From Verrucomicrobium sp. (GTDB lineage: Bacteria; Verrucomicrobiota; Verrucomicrobiia; Methylacidiphilales; UBA1321): DNA of 64,000 nucleotides. A model generated the notes under the pieces. The model saw only the letters and a program-made list of their open reading frames with translations, was not told where the DNA came from and searched no databases. Shown here piece by piece: positions 1 through 8,960 of the stretch (the first letter of the stretch is position 1; every line of letters starts with the position of its first letter). The stretch covers positions 1 to 64,000 of the forward strand of contig JAFIGT010000029.1 of NCBI GenBank assembly GCA_017849585.1, given 5' to 3'. The position numbers and the translations under genes were made by a program.

Positions 1-485
1 CACCGCCCGAGAACACCGCCACGACCCCCGGCCCCGTCGTCGTACCCGTTGAAGGCGCCAGTACGGAGACGCCGGGAAATCTGCTGCGCAACGGCAATTT
101 TGAACGCGGCAAATCCGGCTGGGATTCCCGCGGCAAGATCGTCCAAGTCGACAATCGCAGCGCCCTTGAACTCGACACCACCCGGCGCGATCCCCCGTCC
201 CTTGGCACCTCATGGAAAACCGTTCGCGATATGCGCACGCTGAAAATCTCCTTCGAGGTTAAGAGTGGCGACGGAGCCGCCGGAGACTTCCGCATGCAAA
301 TCAGCAAACCGAACGGCGGCCACAGCTTCCGCGACATCACTGTCAAACCCGGCGGCGGCTGGCAGACGATTCGCTGGGATCGGGAAGTCCCCGACGGCCA
401 GCGCGACTTCACCTTCGAAATCATCGCCCGCTCCGGCACAGGCACCCTTTGCTACACCAACTTCGTCGTCATCGGAGTGGAATAA
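1..485 (+). CDS. Partial secreted beta-rich (carbohydrate-binding-like) protein
   Basis: The reading frame is open from base 3 to the TAA at 483-485, so the true start lies upstream of the window. The visible part is a Pro/Thr-rich linker followed by a domain of about 130 residues that opens with NLLRNGNFERGKSGW. That is the typical opening of carbohydrate-binding-module-like jelly rolls (N-G-F-E..G..GW). The same opening (NLFRNGDFSDGKNGW) appears in the gene at 937-1524, so the two are paralogs. An export signal is presumably upstream. Binding of glycan is inferred from fold resemblance only, and no catalytic residues are visible. Confidence 0.7.
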   Translation, partial: PPENTATTPGPVVVPVEGASTETPGNLLRNGNFERGKSGWDSRGKIVQVDNRSALELDTTRRDPPSLGTSWKTVRDMRTLKISFEVKSGDGAAGDFRMQISKPNGGHSFRDITVKPGGGWQTIRWDREVPDGQRDFTFEIIARSGTGTLCYTNFVVIGVE

Positions 486-491
486 CCATTT

Positions 492-890
492 ATGCCCGCC
501 ATCCATCACATCGCCTTTCACTGTCACGACATCAAGGCGCAGGAAAAATTCTACGCCCGTCACTTCGGCTTCAAACGCGTCTGGACCTTCAACGAAGGCC
601 AGCCCAACGAATTCATCATGCTGCGTTGCGGCGCCTGCTGCCTGGAATTTTTCCCCCGCGCCGCCGATACTGCCTCCACCGAGCGCGGCGGCGAACAAAA
701 GATCGGCCTCCGTCACCTCGCCTTCAGCGTGGACAATCTGGAGACGGCCATCGACAAGCTGAAAGAAGACGGCATCACGCCCGACCCCATTCTCGACCAA
801 CTTCCCGTCCCCGGCCTGCGCATCTGCTTTTTCCGCGACCCGGAGGGAAATATCCTCGAGCTCATGGAAAACTGGCCCACCAACGCCTAA
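492..890 (+). CDS. VOC-family (glyoxalase/bleomycin-resistance fold) protein
   Basis: A 132-residue protein made of two beta-alpha-beta-beta-beta modules, the usual size of a single-chain VOC protein. Module one starts IHHIAFHCHD and module two starts IGLRHLAFSVDN. The C-terminus has the family signature RDPEGNILELME. His5 or His6, the His in RHLAF and Glu123 fit the usual divalent-metal ligand pattern. The start lies 6 bp after the previous stop, so it may be co-transcribed with the secreted protein upstream. The substrate cannot be read from sequence: lactoylglutathione lyase, dioxygenase and resistance proteins all share this fold. Confidence 0.85.
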   Translation: MPAIHHIAFHCHDIKAQEKFYARHFGFKRVWTFNEGQPNEFIMLRCGACCLEFFPRAADTASTERGGEQKIGLRHLAFSVDNLETAIDKLKEDGITPDPILDQLPVPGLRICFFRDPEGNILELMENWPTNA

Positions 891-936
891 AAATGGAGCT
901 CGCCATTCCGCTCCTTTCGTGCCTACCGTTCCCCGT

Positions 937-1524
937 ATGAAACTCCTTTCCACAGTAGCTATGGTAACCGCGGTGCTACTCGCCCCGGCGGTCGTACAGG
1001 CGCAGGAAAATCCAACCCCTACCGCGACGAGCAGCCAGCCCGCGGAAAGCACCTCCGGCCCCGCCGTCGTCGAGGTGGAAAAAAAGGACAAGGACAAAGA
1101 CGAAAATCTCTTTCGCAACGGCGATTTTTCCGATGGCAAAAACGGTTGGCGCGGCAGCGGCAACATCATTGACCGCAACGGAACCAAGGTACTTGAGGTG
1201 AAGCTGCGCTCCGCCGGTCCCCACGTGATCAACGGAGCCATGAAGCTTTCCACCGACATTGTGGCCTTCGCGTTTCAATTTGATGTGGAAGGCAGCAGCG
1301 ATTTGAAGCCCAAGACACCGACCGTAATTCGAGCCTATTTTGACCAGGGACGGACCATCACCTATACCGATGTCCGCGTTGAACCGGGAAAGAAAAGACA
1401 GGTGGGATTTGTCTATGATGTTGTCCCCGGCACACGCGACCTGCCCCTCGTCATTGAGATCCAACCCGGAACCGGAGAAATCTATCTGTCCAATTTTGTG
1501 GCGACTGCCCGCAGGACGAAATAG
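937..1524 (+). CDS. Secreted beta-rich protein, paralog of the gene at 1-485
   Basis: I chose the ATG at 937 because it opens a clean signal peptide (MKLLSTVAMVTAVLLAPAVV, cleavage likely after QA). A GTG at 919 would add six residues. After a Pro/Thr/Lys-rich linker, the mature protein has a domain beginning NLFRNGDFSDGKNGW and ending in alternating hydrophobic strands (IYLSNFVA), matching the neighbour at 1-485. Resemblance to jelly-roll carbohydrate-binding modules is by pattern only. A strong bidirectional terminator follows directly. No Shine-Dalgarno sequence is evident. Confidence 0.75.
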   Translation: MKLLSTVAMVTAVLLAPAVVQAQENPTPTATSSQPAESTSGPAVVEVEKKDKDKDENLFRNGDFSDGKNGWRGSGNIIDRNGTKVLEVKLRSAGPHVINGAMKLSTDIVAFAFQFDVEGSSDLKPKTPTVIRAYFDQGRTITYTDVRVEPGKKRQVGFVYDVVPGTRDLPLVIEIQPGTGEIYLSNFVATARRTK

Positions 1525-1540
1525 CGCTTCCGCCTCAAAA

Positions 1541-1573
1541 AAAAACGCCCTCCATTACGGAGGGCGTTTTTTT
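1541..1573. terminator. Bidirectional intrinsic terminator
   Basis: An 8-bp perfect stem (CGCCCTCC / GGAGGGCG) with a 5-nt loop, flanked by an A-run on one side and a T-run on the other. It sits between the convergent secreted protein gene and the chemoreceptor gene and can serve both strands. Confidence 0.9.
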
Positions 1574-1590
1574 ATGCCTGAGAACAATCC

Positions 1591-3267
1591 CTAATTATGA
1601 ATGTCGTGGAAATCGCTCTCCATCGGAATCCCGGAATCCTTTTTCGCAGGAGCTACGCTCGCACGAGCGGCTGGCGTAAAGGCATTCTTCTTCGACCCAG
1701 CAGCAGTCGGCCGGGTACGGACCGCGGTCGAGATCGGGCTCGAACCCGACCCACTCTTGCCGCCGACCAATTCCAGCAACTGCCCCACCGCGCCCTTGAG
1801 TTCCATCGCCTGCGCGCTTAACTCTTCGGCCGCACTGGCCGTTTCCTCCGCACTCGCGGCGGACGATTGCGTCACCTTGTCCATCTGCGTCAGCGCGATG
1901 TTGACCTGGCTGATGCCGGAGCTCTGCTCTTTCGAGGCCGAGGAAATCTGTCCCATCGTTTCATCCACCTTGCCGACCTTCGCCAGAATCTCCTGCAAGC
2001 CATTATCCACCTGCTTGCTCTTGGTATCGATGTCGACCAGCTTGCTCACCACGACTTCGTTCACGCGGACACCGTTTTCGCTCTTGCGGATGGAATCCTC
2101 GATAATTGCGGCCGTTTCCTTCGCCGCATCGGCGCTACGCTTGGCCAGACTGCGCACTTCATCGGCCACCACCGCGAAGCCCATGCCGGCTTCCCCGGCG
2201 CGAGCCGCTTCCACCGCCGCATTCAACGCGAGGATGTTCGTCTGGAACGCAATCTCGTCGATCGTCTTGATGATCTTCGCAATCGAATCGCTCGACTGCT
2301 TGATCGCTTCCATCGCCTGCGTCAATTCCGTCGAAGACGTCTGCGCTTCCGTCACCGAGCTCTTGAGCTCCTGCACGCGCTCCGTGTTCTGCACGGCCGT
2401 TTGACGCGTCTCGCTCGTGAGCGTCTTGGAATCCTGCACGCTCGCCGCATTCGCCGTCACCATGCTCGACATCTCTTCCATCGACGAGGAGGTTTCCTCC
2501 AGAGACGCCGCCTGTTCGCTCGCCCCTTCCGCCAGCAACTGGCTCGTAGACGAAAGCTGCGACGTCGCACTCGCAATCTGATTGGAGCCTTCGCCCAGCG
2601 AAGTGGCAATCGAAGTCAGCACCCGGCTGACACTCGTGATGATCGCGAAGGCCAGGGCAACGCCGACTACCAGCGCAATGCCCAATCCCAGCAGAATTCC
2701 CACCTTGGAACTGGTCACCGCAGAGGTGATGTTGCGCGTCGCCGTTTGCTGTTCGTTCTGACTATAGGTAATCAACGCTTCCAGATCCTTCACGTATTGC
2801 TCATTGGAGGCGTTGAATTCCTGAAAAGCCTTGTTGTACGCCTTCTCATTCTCAGCGGTCGGACGCCCCACCGCGACCAAATTGCTGCGTGCCTGAATAT
2901 AAGCCGGGCGATTGGCCTTCACCTTGTCCAGCAAGGCCTTTTCCGCAGGCGCGGTCAGCAAGGCATCCAGCGCCGCCATCGCCTTGCTTTGCGACTCGGT
3001 AATCGCCGCCAGCTTGGCTTTAATACTATCAATTTCCGCCTGATCATTCAGCGTGAGCATCTGGAATACGCCCAACGTGCTCGCCGTCAGGTTATACTTC
3101 GCCAGGCTGGCATTCGTGAACGTCGGGATTGATTGATCGGAAATCTCAGTTGAGTTTGCATTGATCGACAGAATCCGCGTATAGGCAAAGATTCCGAGAA
3201 CGGCTGAGATTCCAATGATACTGGCAAAGCCGAAGATGATTCGTTTGCCGATTGTCCAATTTTTCAT
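1591..3267 (-). CDS. Methyl-accepting chemotaxis protein (HAMP-less)
   Basis: A 558-residue chemoreceptor started at [10 protein letters not shown], since an upstream ATG would add 30 poor residues. TM1 is at about residues 10-30, followed by a periplasmic four-helix-type sensor, TM2 (around [19 protein letters not shown]) and the cytoplasmic coiled coil. The hairpin tip [20 protein letters not shown] is intact. Only about 38 residues separate TM2 from the methylation helix ([12 protein letters not shown]), so the usual HAMP domain of about 50 residues is missing. Compared with Tsr (36H class), each arm is about 14 residues longer, suggesting class 40H. The C-terminus is a low-complexity linker ending in [12 protein letters not shown], almost identical to the tail of the neighbouring paralog. 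It should signal through CheA/CheW to flagella. Confidence 0.95.
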   Translation of the reverse strand: MKNWTIGKRIIFGFASIIGISAVLGIFAYTRILSINANSTEISDQSIPTFTNASLAKYNLTASTLGVFQMLTLNDQAEIDSIKAKLAAITESQSKAMAALDALLTAPAEKALLDKVKANRPAYIQARSNLVAVGRPTAENEKAYNKAFQEFNASNEQYVKDLEALITYSQNEQQTATRNITSAVTSSKVGILLGLGIALVVGVALAFAIITSVSRVLTSIATSLGEGSNQIASATSQLSSTSQLLAEGASEQAASLEETSSSMEEMSSMVTANAASVQDSKTLTSETRQTAVQNTERVQELKSSVTEAQTSSTELTQAMEAIKQSSDSIAKIIKTIDEIAFQTNILALNAAVEAARAGEAGMGFAVVADEVRSLAKRSADAAKETAAIIEDSIRKSENGVRVNEVVVSKLVDIDTKSKQVDNGLQEILAKVGKVDETMGQISSASKEQSSGISQVNIALTQMDKVTQSSAASAEETASAAEELSAQAMELKGAVGQLLELVGGKSGSGSSPISTAVRTRPTAAGSKKNAFTPAARASVAPAKKDSGIPMESDFHDIHN

Positions 3268-3357
3268 AATTTTTGTTGTGTGGTGTGTTGGCTGTCTGCG
3301 TCCTGAACGTCCTTGTTCAAGAGCGTCCCCTCTTCCAACACATATCCCGTGCCACAT

Positions 3358-3384
3358 TTATCGGGTCCGATATCTCCTTGTTTA
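3358..3384 (-). promoter_or_regulatory. Sigma-28 (FliA)-type promoter of the first chemoreceptor
   Basis: On the minus strand TAAACAAG, 11 nt, CCCGATAA matches the sigma-28 pattern TAAAGTTT-N11-GCCGATAA in both spacing and core. The predicted start leaves a leader of roughly 80 nt. The same arrangement precedes the second chemoreceptor. The rest of the gap from 3268 to 3580 shows no gene. Confidence 0.8.
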
Positions 3385-3580
3385 GCAAGTTATTAGAAAA
3401 AACCGGGTTTCGAACATGAAGAAAACAGCGTAAATCTTTATACCGAATAGAGATAAAAAATTTTGCATGAGTAAAAAAATTTTATAGGCAGCACAAGTGA
3501 CGAAAACGTCAGCTGAATGACGGAAAAGTAGAGGATGTGCGGGAGCCAGCTCGCGGCTAAAACCTTCTTCATCCCTCCCA

Positions 3581-3616
3581 ACAAAAAAGAAACGTCCTCC
3601 CGAAAGGGAGGACGTT
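3581..3616 (-). terminator. Intrinsic terminator of the second chemoreceptor gene
   Basis: An 11-bp stem (AACGTCCTCCC / GGGAGGACGTT) with a GAAA loop in plus orientation. On the minus strand it is followed by a T-rich run, and it lies just downstream of the stop at 3649. Confidence 0.85.
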
Positions 3617-3648
3617 CTGCCTTGCGGGCTGCTTCACACAACAATCGT

Positions 3649-5343
3649 TCAATTATGGATATCTTCGAAATCGCTCTCCATTGGAATCGCTGAGCTGGCC
3701 TTGGCCGGAGCCGGAGCGGGCGCGGCCTTGGGAGCATGCGCTGCGGAGCGAACGGGCGCCGTGAAGGCTTTCTTGGCCGGAGCCGGAGCCGCGGCCGGTT
3801 TGGACGTCACAACCGTCGTCTCGCCCACCTTGCTGCTGCCCACGAGACGCAGCAGTTGTCCCACCGCACTCTTCAGTTCCATCGCCTGAGCATTGAGCTC
3901 TTCCGCGGCGCTGGCCGTTTCCTCGGCGCTGGCGGCGGACGACTGAGTCACCTTATCCATCTGCGTCAGGGCAATATTGACTTGGCTGATGCCGGAGCTC
4001 TGCTCCTTCGAGGCCGAGGCGATCTGTCCCATCGTTTCGTCCACCTTGCCGACCTTCGCGAGAATCTCCTGCAAGCCGTTATCCACCTGCTTGCTCTTGG
4101 TGTCGATATCGATGAGGTTCTTCACCACCTCTTCATTCACCTTCACGCCGTTCTCACTCTTGCGAATGGAGTCCTCGATGATGGAGGCCGTTTCCTTCGC
4201 CGCATCGGCGCTGCGCTTGGCCAGGTTGCGCACCTCATCGGCCACCACCGCGAAACCCATGCCAGCTTCCCCGGCGCGAGCCGCTTCCACCGCCGCATTC
4301 AGCGCGAGGATGTTCGTCTGGAACGCAATCTCGTCGATCGTCTTGATGATCTTCGCAATCGAATCGCTCGACTGCTTGATCGCTTCCATCGCCTGCGTCA
4401 ATTCCGTCGACGAACTTTGCGCCTGCGTCACCGAGTTCTTGAGCTCCTGCACGCGGGTTACATTCTGCGTGGTGGTCTGGCGCGTTTCCGTGGCGAGGGT
4501 TTTGGATTCCTGCACGCTCGTCGCGTTGGCTGTCACCATGCTCGACATCTCTTCCATCGACGAGGAAGTTTCCTCCAGAGACGCCGCCTGTTCGCTCGCC
4601 CCTTCCGCCAGCAGTTGGCTCGTAGACGAAAGCTGCGACGTCGCACTCGCAATCTGATTGGAACCTTCGCCAAGTGCATTGGCGATCAAGGTTAAGGCCC
4701 GGCTCACCGCAGTGATAATCACATAGGCAAAGGTCGCACCCACGACAAGCGCCGTCACGAGACCAATCAGGATACCCAGCTTGGAACCCGCCACGTCGGT
4801 TTGAATCTCCTTGAGCGCGCTGTATAGGGAATCCTTGCTGAAGGCATTCAGGTTATCCAATTCAGCCGTGTATGTAGCGGCGGCCGGATCCATCTCCGTG
4901 CGAGCCATATTATAGGCTTTTTCGTTCTCATTACCCTTCTTGCTGATCTCGAGCACCGCATTCGTGGTTTTCGCATAAGCACCCCGAACGCTTTTGACTT
5001 TTTCAAGCTGGGCGAGACCTTTCGGATCGGTCACTAACTTGTCGAGCTCGGCAAATATTTCCGTATTGCGCGCTCTCGCCTTTTCAATCGTGGCTTCCAG
5101 TTGCACCATGTCCGCCTTGTCATTGCTACCGATGTGCTGGTACGTGCAGAGAAGCACCGTTCTCAGGTTGAACTTCATTTCCCCGCACAAGACCGAAGTG
5201 GGAATGGATTGCTTGGCTATGTGGGTCGCTTCGTGACTAATGGTGTTCACGCGCACGAAGGCGAAAACTCCGAGGATGGCGCTTATAAGGATAATACTGG
5301 CGAACCCAAAAATGATTCGCTTACCGATGGTCCAATTTTTCAT
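3649..5343 (-). CDS. Methyl-accepting chemotaxis protein (HAMP-less), paralog
   Basis: A 564-residue chemoreceptor, tandem paralog of the gene at 1591-3267. The start [10 protein letters not shown] is the same in both. The cytoplasmic half is nearly identical (hairpin [20 protein letters not shown], long runs conserved at DNA level), whereas the periplasmic sensor has diverged, as expected for duplication followed by a change of ligand. TM2 again runs into the methylation helix with no room for HAMP. The tail after an Ala/Pro/Lys linker is [12 protein letters not shown], differing from the neighbour by one residue. The gene has its own sigma-28-type promoter and its own terminator, so the two receptors are transcribed separately. 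Confidence 0.95.
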   Translation of the reverse strand: MKNWTIGKRIIFGFASIILISAILGVFAFVRVNTISHEATHIAKQSIPTSVLCGEMKFNLRTVLLCTYQHIGSNDKADMVQLEATIEKARARNTEIFAELDKLVTDPKGLAQLEKVKSVRGAYAKTTNAVLEISKKGNENEKAYNMARTEMDPAAATYTAELDNLNAFSKDSLYSALKEIQTDVAGSKLGILIGLVTALVVGATFAYVIITAVSRALTLIANALGEGSNQIASATSQLSSTSQLLAEGASEQAASLEETSSSMEEMSSMVTANATSVQESKTLATETRQTTTQNVTRVQELKNSVTQAQSSSTELTQAMEAIKQSSDSIAKIIKTIDEIAFQTNILALNAAVEAARAGEAGMGFAVVADEVRNLAKRSADAAKETASIIEDSIRKSENGVKVNEEVVKNLIDIDTKSKQVDNGLQEILAKVGKVDETMGQIASASKEQSSGISQVNIALTQMDKVTQSSAASAEETASAAEELNAQAMELKSAVGQLLRLVGSSKVGETTVVTSKPAAAPAPAKKAFTAPVRSAAHAPKAAPAPAPAKASSAIPMESDFEDIHN

Positions 5344-5452
5344 ACCGATTGTTTCCGTGTTGATGTGTGTGTTATGCAGCCCGCTTTGCTTCGGCATCGA
5401 CATCAGCCGTTCGAAAAGCGCCTCTCCCTATTCACATACCCCGTGCCAACAA

Positions 5453-5479
5453 TTATCGGTTTTCCTATCTCCCTGTTTA
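5453..5479 (-). promoter_or_regulatory. Sigma-28 (FliA)-type promoter of the second chemoreceptor
   Basis: On the minus strand TAAACAGG, 11 nt, ACCGATAA has the same spacing as the promoter at 3358-3384. It lies about 110 bp upstream of the ATG at 5343. Between it and tadA (5480-5710) I see nothing with gene character. Confidence 0.8.
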
Positions 5480-5710
5480 GCAAGTTGTTACGGAGAAACA
5501 ATTGTGATACAACGGAAAATAAGTGGCAAATCCTTATACGAAAACGAGATCACCATCATCCGGTTGGCAAAAAATTTTCCAATAAGGAGCGTTAAAACCC
5601 TAAATTAGGAGAGCTTCAGATTCGGCCCCATTTGGAGAGAGCGGAAAAAGAGCGAATGGGAGGAGTGCTGGCTTGCCGCCGCCGCAAACCATCACAAAAA
5701 AACCGGATGC

Positions 5711-6178
5711 CTACCGCTGTCGTTTGGCGCGGAAGAAATCCTGCAAAAGCGTCCTGGCCTCCGCTTCGCGCACCCCGGCCACGCATTCGAAGCGGTGATT
5801 CAGCCCCGGCAGTTGTAACAGATTGATCGCCCCGCCGCACGCGCCCGCCTTCGGATCGCCCACACCGTAAACCACGCGCTTGAGCCGCGTGTGAATAATC
5901 GCCCCGGCACACATCGGGCACGGCTCCTTCGTCACATACAACGTGCATTCCGTGAGCCGCCAATCGCCCGCGAGCTTTTCACCCTCGGCCAACACACGCA
6001 TCTCCGCATGAGCCAACGCATCCTTGGATTGCTCCACCGTGTTCGCCGCCCGGGCAATGACCTGCCCGTCCTTCACCAACACCGCACCCACCGGCACTTC
6101 ATCCGCCGCCGCCGCTTCGCGGGCAAGCGCGAGCGCCTCGTCCATGAAAACGAGATCGTCAGGAGTGGATTCAGACAT
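5711..6178 (-). CDS. tadA: tRNA-specific adenosine deaminase TadA
   Basis: Converts adenosine to inosine at the wobble position of tRNA-Arg(ACG). With the ATG at 6178 as start (a GTG two codons upstream is also possible) the protein has 155 residues. The zinc and catalytic motifs fall at H57-A-E59 and P-C87-P-M-C90, the positions they hold in E. coli TadA. Length and motif spacing separate it from cytidine and guanine deaminases. It is divergent from ygfZ, with the dispersed element at 6225-6418 in between. Confidence 0.92.
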   Translation of the reverse strand: MSESTPDDLVFMDEALALAREAAAADEVPVGAVLVKDGQVIARAANTVEQSKDALAHAEMRVLAEGEKLAGDWRLTECTLYVTKEPCPMCAGAIIHTRLKRVVYGVGDPKAGACGGAINLLQLPGLNHRFECVAGVREAEARTLLQDFFRAKRQR

Positions 6179-6224
6179 ATGCACGGCAGGTTAACCGATT
6201 TTCGGCGAAAAAAAGCAAAAGATT

Positions 6225-6418
6225 TCGCACACCTAGCAAACGTAGCCAACCTAACGCAAACGTTCCTGCGCGATTCCTGCTATAACTCATCACATGACCC
6301 CGCCCTCTTTCCCCTTGAAATCTCAAACCGGAAACTTGAAATTTCTCGTCGACACCCACCGCGCCTCCAACAGAGTCGGTCGCCTCTTGTAGCGCAACGT
6401 CGACGCGATTATTTTTTA
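6225..6418 (+). repeat. Dispersed intergenic element, copy 1
   Basis: A block of about 194 bp aligns with 32605-32798 in the same orientation. A 24-base identical core lies at 6239-6262, and further shared blocks include CTGCTATAA, TGAAATCTCAA, CCAACAGAGTC (6367-6377), CTTGTAGCGC (6386-6395) and GTCGACGC followed by a T-rich stretch (6409-6418). The middle is more divergent. It fills most of the gap between divergent tadA and ygfZ and ends 64 bp before the ygfZ start. It could be a structured leader or small RNA with a terminator-like 3' end, or a non-autonomous repeat. Confidence 0.75.
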
Positions 6419-6481
6419 TCCCCCTACCTCGATGCCGTGATTGTGCATTGTATGGCTTTCCTCTAGCTTAGGGATACCTCC

Positions 6482-7366
6482 ATGAACCTGGAACTCTATC
6501 GCTCACTCCGCGCCGGAAAGCCCGGCTACGTGCGGTTGTCGCGTGCGCTATGGAAGCTCACCGGTAACGACCGCGTGCGCTACCTCAATGGGCAGGTCAC
6601 CAACGACGTTAAAAAGCTCGCCACGGGCCGCTCACTCTATGCCGCCGTGCCGAATGCGAAGGGGAAATTCGTGGGCGACTGCTTCATCAGCGCCAGCACC
6701 GACGCGCTCTGGATCGATGCGCCCCTGGAACTGCGCGAAGCGCTCGACCAGCGCCTGCAGAAATACCTCATCGCGGACGACGCGGAACTCGTCGACGTCA
6801 CCGACGAGTGGACGCTTTTCCACCTCATCGGTTCCGTGGAAGGCTCCACCCCGGCGGATGCGGCCCACACCTTTGCCAATGCGCGCTTCGGCCTGCCCGG
6901 TCACGACTTCTGGATTGCGGGCACCAGCGAACCGAGCTTCCCTTGGTTGCCGGACGACATCGTGGAATCGCTGCGCCTCGAGCATGGTCTCGCCAAATGG
7001 GGCGTGGACATGACCGAGGAAAATCTCCCCCCCGAGGCCGGGCTCGACCGCCACGGCATCAGCTACACCAAGGGCTGTTACCTCGGACAGGAAACCATCG
7101 CCCGCATCAAAAGCATCGGCCACGTGAACAAAAGCCTGCTTCTTTTCCAGTCAGACACACCGGAAATCCCCACCCCCGGCACCGAGTTGCGCGCGGGCGA
7201 TAAGGTGGTCGGCACCATCACCAGTTCCGCTTATTCTCCGACGCTCGAAAAAGGAATTGCGCTGGGCTACGTGCAACGGCAGCATGCCCGTATTGGCGAG
7301 CGGCTGTCTGTCGGGCCGAACGCCGTCACGATCATCGAACCACCTTTGCAACTGGCTTCCTCTTGA
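6482..7366 (+). CDS. ygfZ: Folate-binding protein YgfZ (Fe-S cluster maintenance)
   Basis: A 294-residue protein of the GcvT-like fold. The YgfZ signature K-G-C-Y-L-G-Q-E is present with the reactive Cys at about residue 199. YgfZ supports repair or assembly of certain iron-sulfur enzymes in a tetrahydrofolate-dependent way. It is distinguished from GcvT by its shorter length and this motif. Its stop overlaps the TTG start of the cyclophilin lipoprotein (TTGA), indicating coupled translation. The dispersed element at 6225-6418 lies directly upstream. Confidence 0.9.
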   Translation: MNLELYRSLRAGKPGYVRLSRALWKLTGNDRVRYLNGQVTNDVKKLATGRSLYAAVPNAKGKFVGDCFISASTDALWIDAPLELREALDQRLQKYLIADDAELVDVTDEWTLFHLIGSVEGSTPADAAHTFANARFGLPGHDFWIAGTSEPSFPWLPDDIVESLRLEHGLAKWGVDMTEENLPPEAGLDRHGISYTKGCYLGQETIARIKSIGHVNKSLLLFQSDTPEIPTPGTELRAGDKVVGTITSSAYSPTLEKGIALGYVQRQHARIGERLSVGPNAVTIIEPPLQLASS

Positions 7367-8535
7367 GCGCAATTCGATTCTCCCTCTTACTCGCAGCCGC
7401 TTCACTCCTGATCGTGGGCTGTGCCTACGATCCGCAAATTTCCGCGCAATTCTCCAAAGAGGAGAATGACCCCGCCATCATCGGACCACAAATTCCGCTC
7501 AAGGGACGCCCCTCCACCGCCTACGATCAAGACGTCGCCCGCAAACGCGCCGCCGATCCCACCACCGAACCCTCGCAGATCAAAAATAAGACCACCACCG
7601 TCGCCACCGCCACGAGTTCCAGCCCGGCCGCTCCCGCGAAGAAATCGGCTCCCTCATCCAAAACCCCGGAAGCAAATGCCCCCATCATCGCCAACACCGA
7701 TGACGACCTGAAACTGCCCAAACCCGACAAATCGGCCACCGGCTCCGGCCCCATTGCCACACCGCCCCCGGAACAAGTCGAAGTCAAAGTGCAGGAAACC
7801 ATCGTCGTCGATACGACCGCCCCCAAAGTGGAAACCCAACCCGCGGCACCCGCGCCAGTCGAAACGCCCGCCGCACCAAGCGCCCCGGCCCCCACGCCAG
7901 CTCCTGCACCTGCCGTCGCCGAAACGCCTGCTCCCGCCACACCCAAACCCGTCGGCGAACAAGTCGCCGTAATCGAAACCAAACTCGGAACGATCACCAT
8001 CGAACTCGACCCACTGGCCGCGCCGCTGACCGTGGCGAATTTCGAAAAGCTCATCGGTGAAGGATTCTACAACGGCACCACCTTCCACCGCGTCATCCCC
8101 GATTTCATGATTCAAGGCGGAGACCCGAACAGCAAGGGCGAAGACCGCTCCACCTATGGCAAGGGCGGCCCCGATTACACCCTGCAAGCCGAAATCAAAC
8201 TCAAGCACAAGCGCGGCTCCGTCGCCATGGCCCGCCTCCCCAACAACGTCAATCCGCTCAAATCGTCCAACGGCAGCCAGTTTTACATCTGCGTCATCGA
8301 CTGCCCCTTCCTCGATGGGGAATACACCGTCTTCGGCAAAGTCATCTCCGGCATGGAAGTGGTTGATCGCATCTCCATGCTCCAACGCGACGGTCGCGAC
8401 AACCCGTTGCAACGACTGGAGATGAAGGTGACCCTCGCACCCCGACCCGGCCAGATTCCTCCCCCACCCCCCGAATCCACTCCGATTGCCAAACCGGCTC
8501 CCGGCGCGCTCGATCCCGACGCCACCAAGCCATAA
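7363..8535 (+). CDS. Lipoprotein cyclophilin-type peptidyl-prolyl isomerase
   Basis: A 390-residue protein starting with TTG inside the ygfZ stop. A lipoprotein signal ends LIVGC with Cys20 as lipid anchor. A long Pro/Ala/Thr-rich linker (about 25-205) would span the periplasm or cell wall. The cyclophilin domain follows (about 205-360) with [15 protein letters not shown] and GSQFYI, which contain the active-site Arg, Gln and Phe. Family knowledge: such proteins help fold exported proteins at the membrane. The linker is unusually long for a bacterial cyclophilin. A proline-rich tail follows the domain. Confidence 0.9.
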   Translation: MSAIRFSLLLAAASLLIVGCAYDPQISAQFSKEENDPAIIGPQIPLKGRPSTAYDQDVARKRAADPTTEPSQIKNKTTTVATATSSSPAAPAKKSAPSSKTPEANAPIIANTDDDLKLPKPDKSATGSGPIATPPPEQVEVKVQETIVVDTTAPKVETQPAAPAPVETPAAPSAPAPTPAPAPAVAETPAPATPKPVGEQVAVIETKLGTITIELDPLAAPLTVANFEKLIGEGFYNGTTFHRVIPDFMIQGGDPNSKGEDRSTYGKGGPDYTLQAEIKLKHKRGSVAMARLPNNVNPLKSSNGSQFYICVIDCPFLDGEYTVFGKVISGMEVVDRISMLQRDGRDNPLQRLEMKVTLAPRPGQIPPPPPESTPIAKPAPGALDPDATKP

Positions 8536-8591
8536 TTCCTCACACCGGGCTTCCCATCAACCCGCCGATCGGGTAACCTTCACCCTTCCCT

Positions 8592-8960
8592 ATGAAAGTC
8601 ACCCTGCACAAAGTTTTTGAATTTGCCGCCGCCCAATCGTTGCCCAATTTCCCCGATGGCCACAAATGCCACCGCCTGCACGGACACACCTTCCACGTGA
8701 AAATTTCCGTCACGGGCGAAGTCGACCCGAAGACCGGCCTGTATTACGACCACGCCGTGATCTCCGAAAAGATGAAGCCGCTGATCGAACTCCTCGATCA
8801 CTCCTACCTCAACGAAATTCCCGGTCTGGAAAATCCAACCATCGAACTGCTCTGCGCATGGTTCTGGAACAAACTCGACGGCATCCTGCCCGGACTGAGC
8901 GAAGTCACCGTCCACGAAACCGAACGCGCCAGCTGCAGCTATAGCGGACCGAAAGCTTAG
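8592..8960 (+). CDS. queD: 6-carboxytetrahydropterin synthase-like protein (QueD family)
   Basis: A 122-residue protein with the QueD/PTPS fold: H24-K-C26 with the catalytic Cys, R-L-H30-G-H32, D69-H70 and E109, plus the conserved GLENPT segment. QueD makes the pterin intermediate of queuosine (7-deazaguanine) synthesis. The first zinc-binding His, normally in an AAH motif, is Gln15 here (FAAAQSL). Gln could still coordinate metal, or activity may differ. No other queuosine genes are in the window. The stop overlaps that of the convergent histidine kinase gene. Confidence 0.8.
   Translation: MKVTLHKVFEFAAAQSLPNFPDGHKCHRLHGHTFHVKISVTGEVDPKTGLYYDHAVISEKMKPLIELLDHSYLNEIPGLENPTIELLCAWFWNKLDGILPGLSEVTVHETERASCSYSGPKA

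Noticed and set aside
3340-3356. TGGCACG motif upstream of both chemoreceptors (also at 5432-5448) as a sigma-54 promoter
   Set aside because: The -24 half is good, but the -12 half reads ATGT instead of TTGC, and the motif falls at the transcription start predicted from the much better sigma-28 match.
6171-6359. Small minus-strand ORF inside dispersed element copy 1
   Set aside because: Its only similarity is to the translated repeat at copy 2; no start signal and not conserved as protein.
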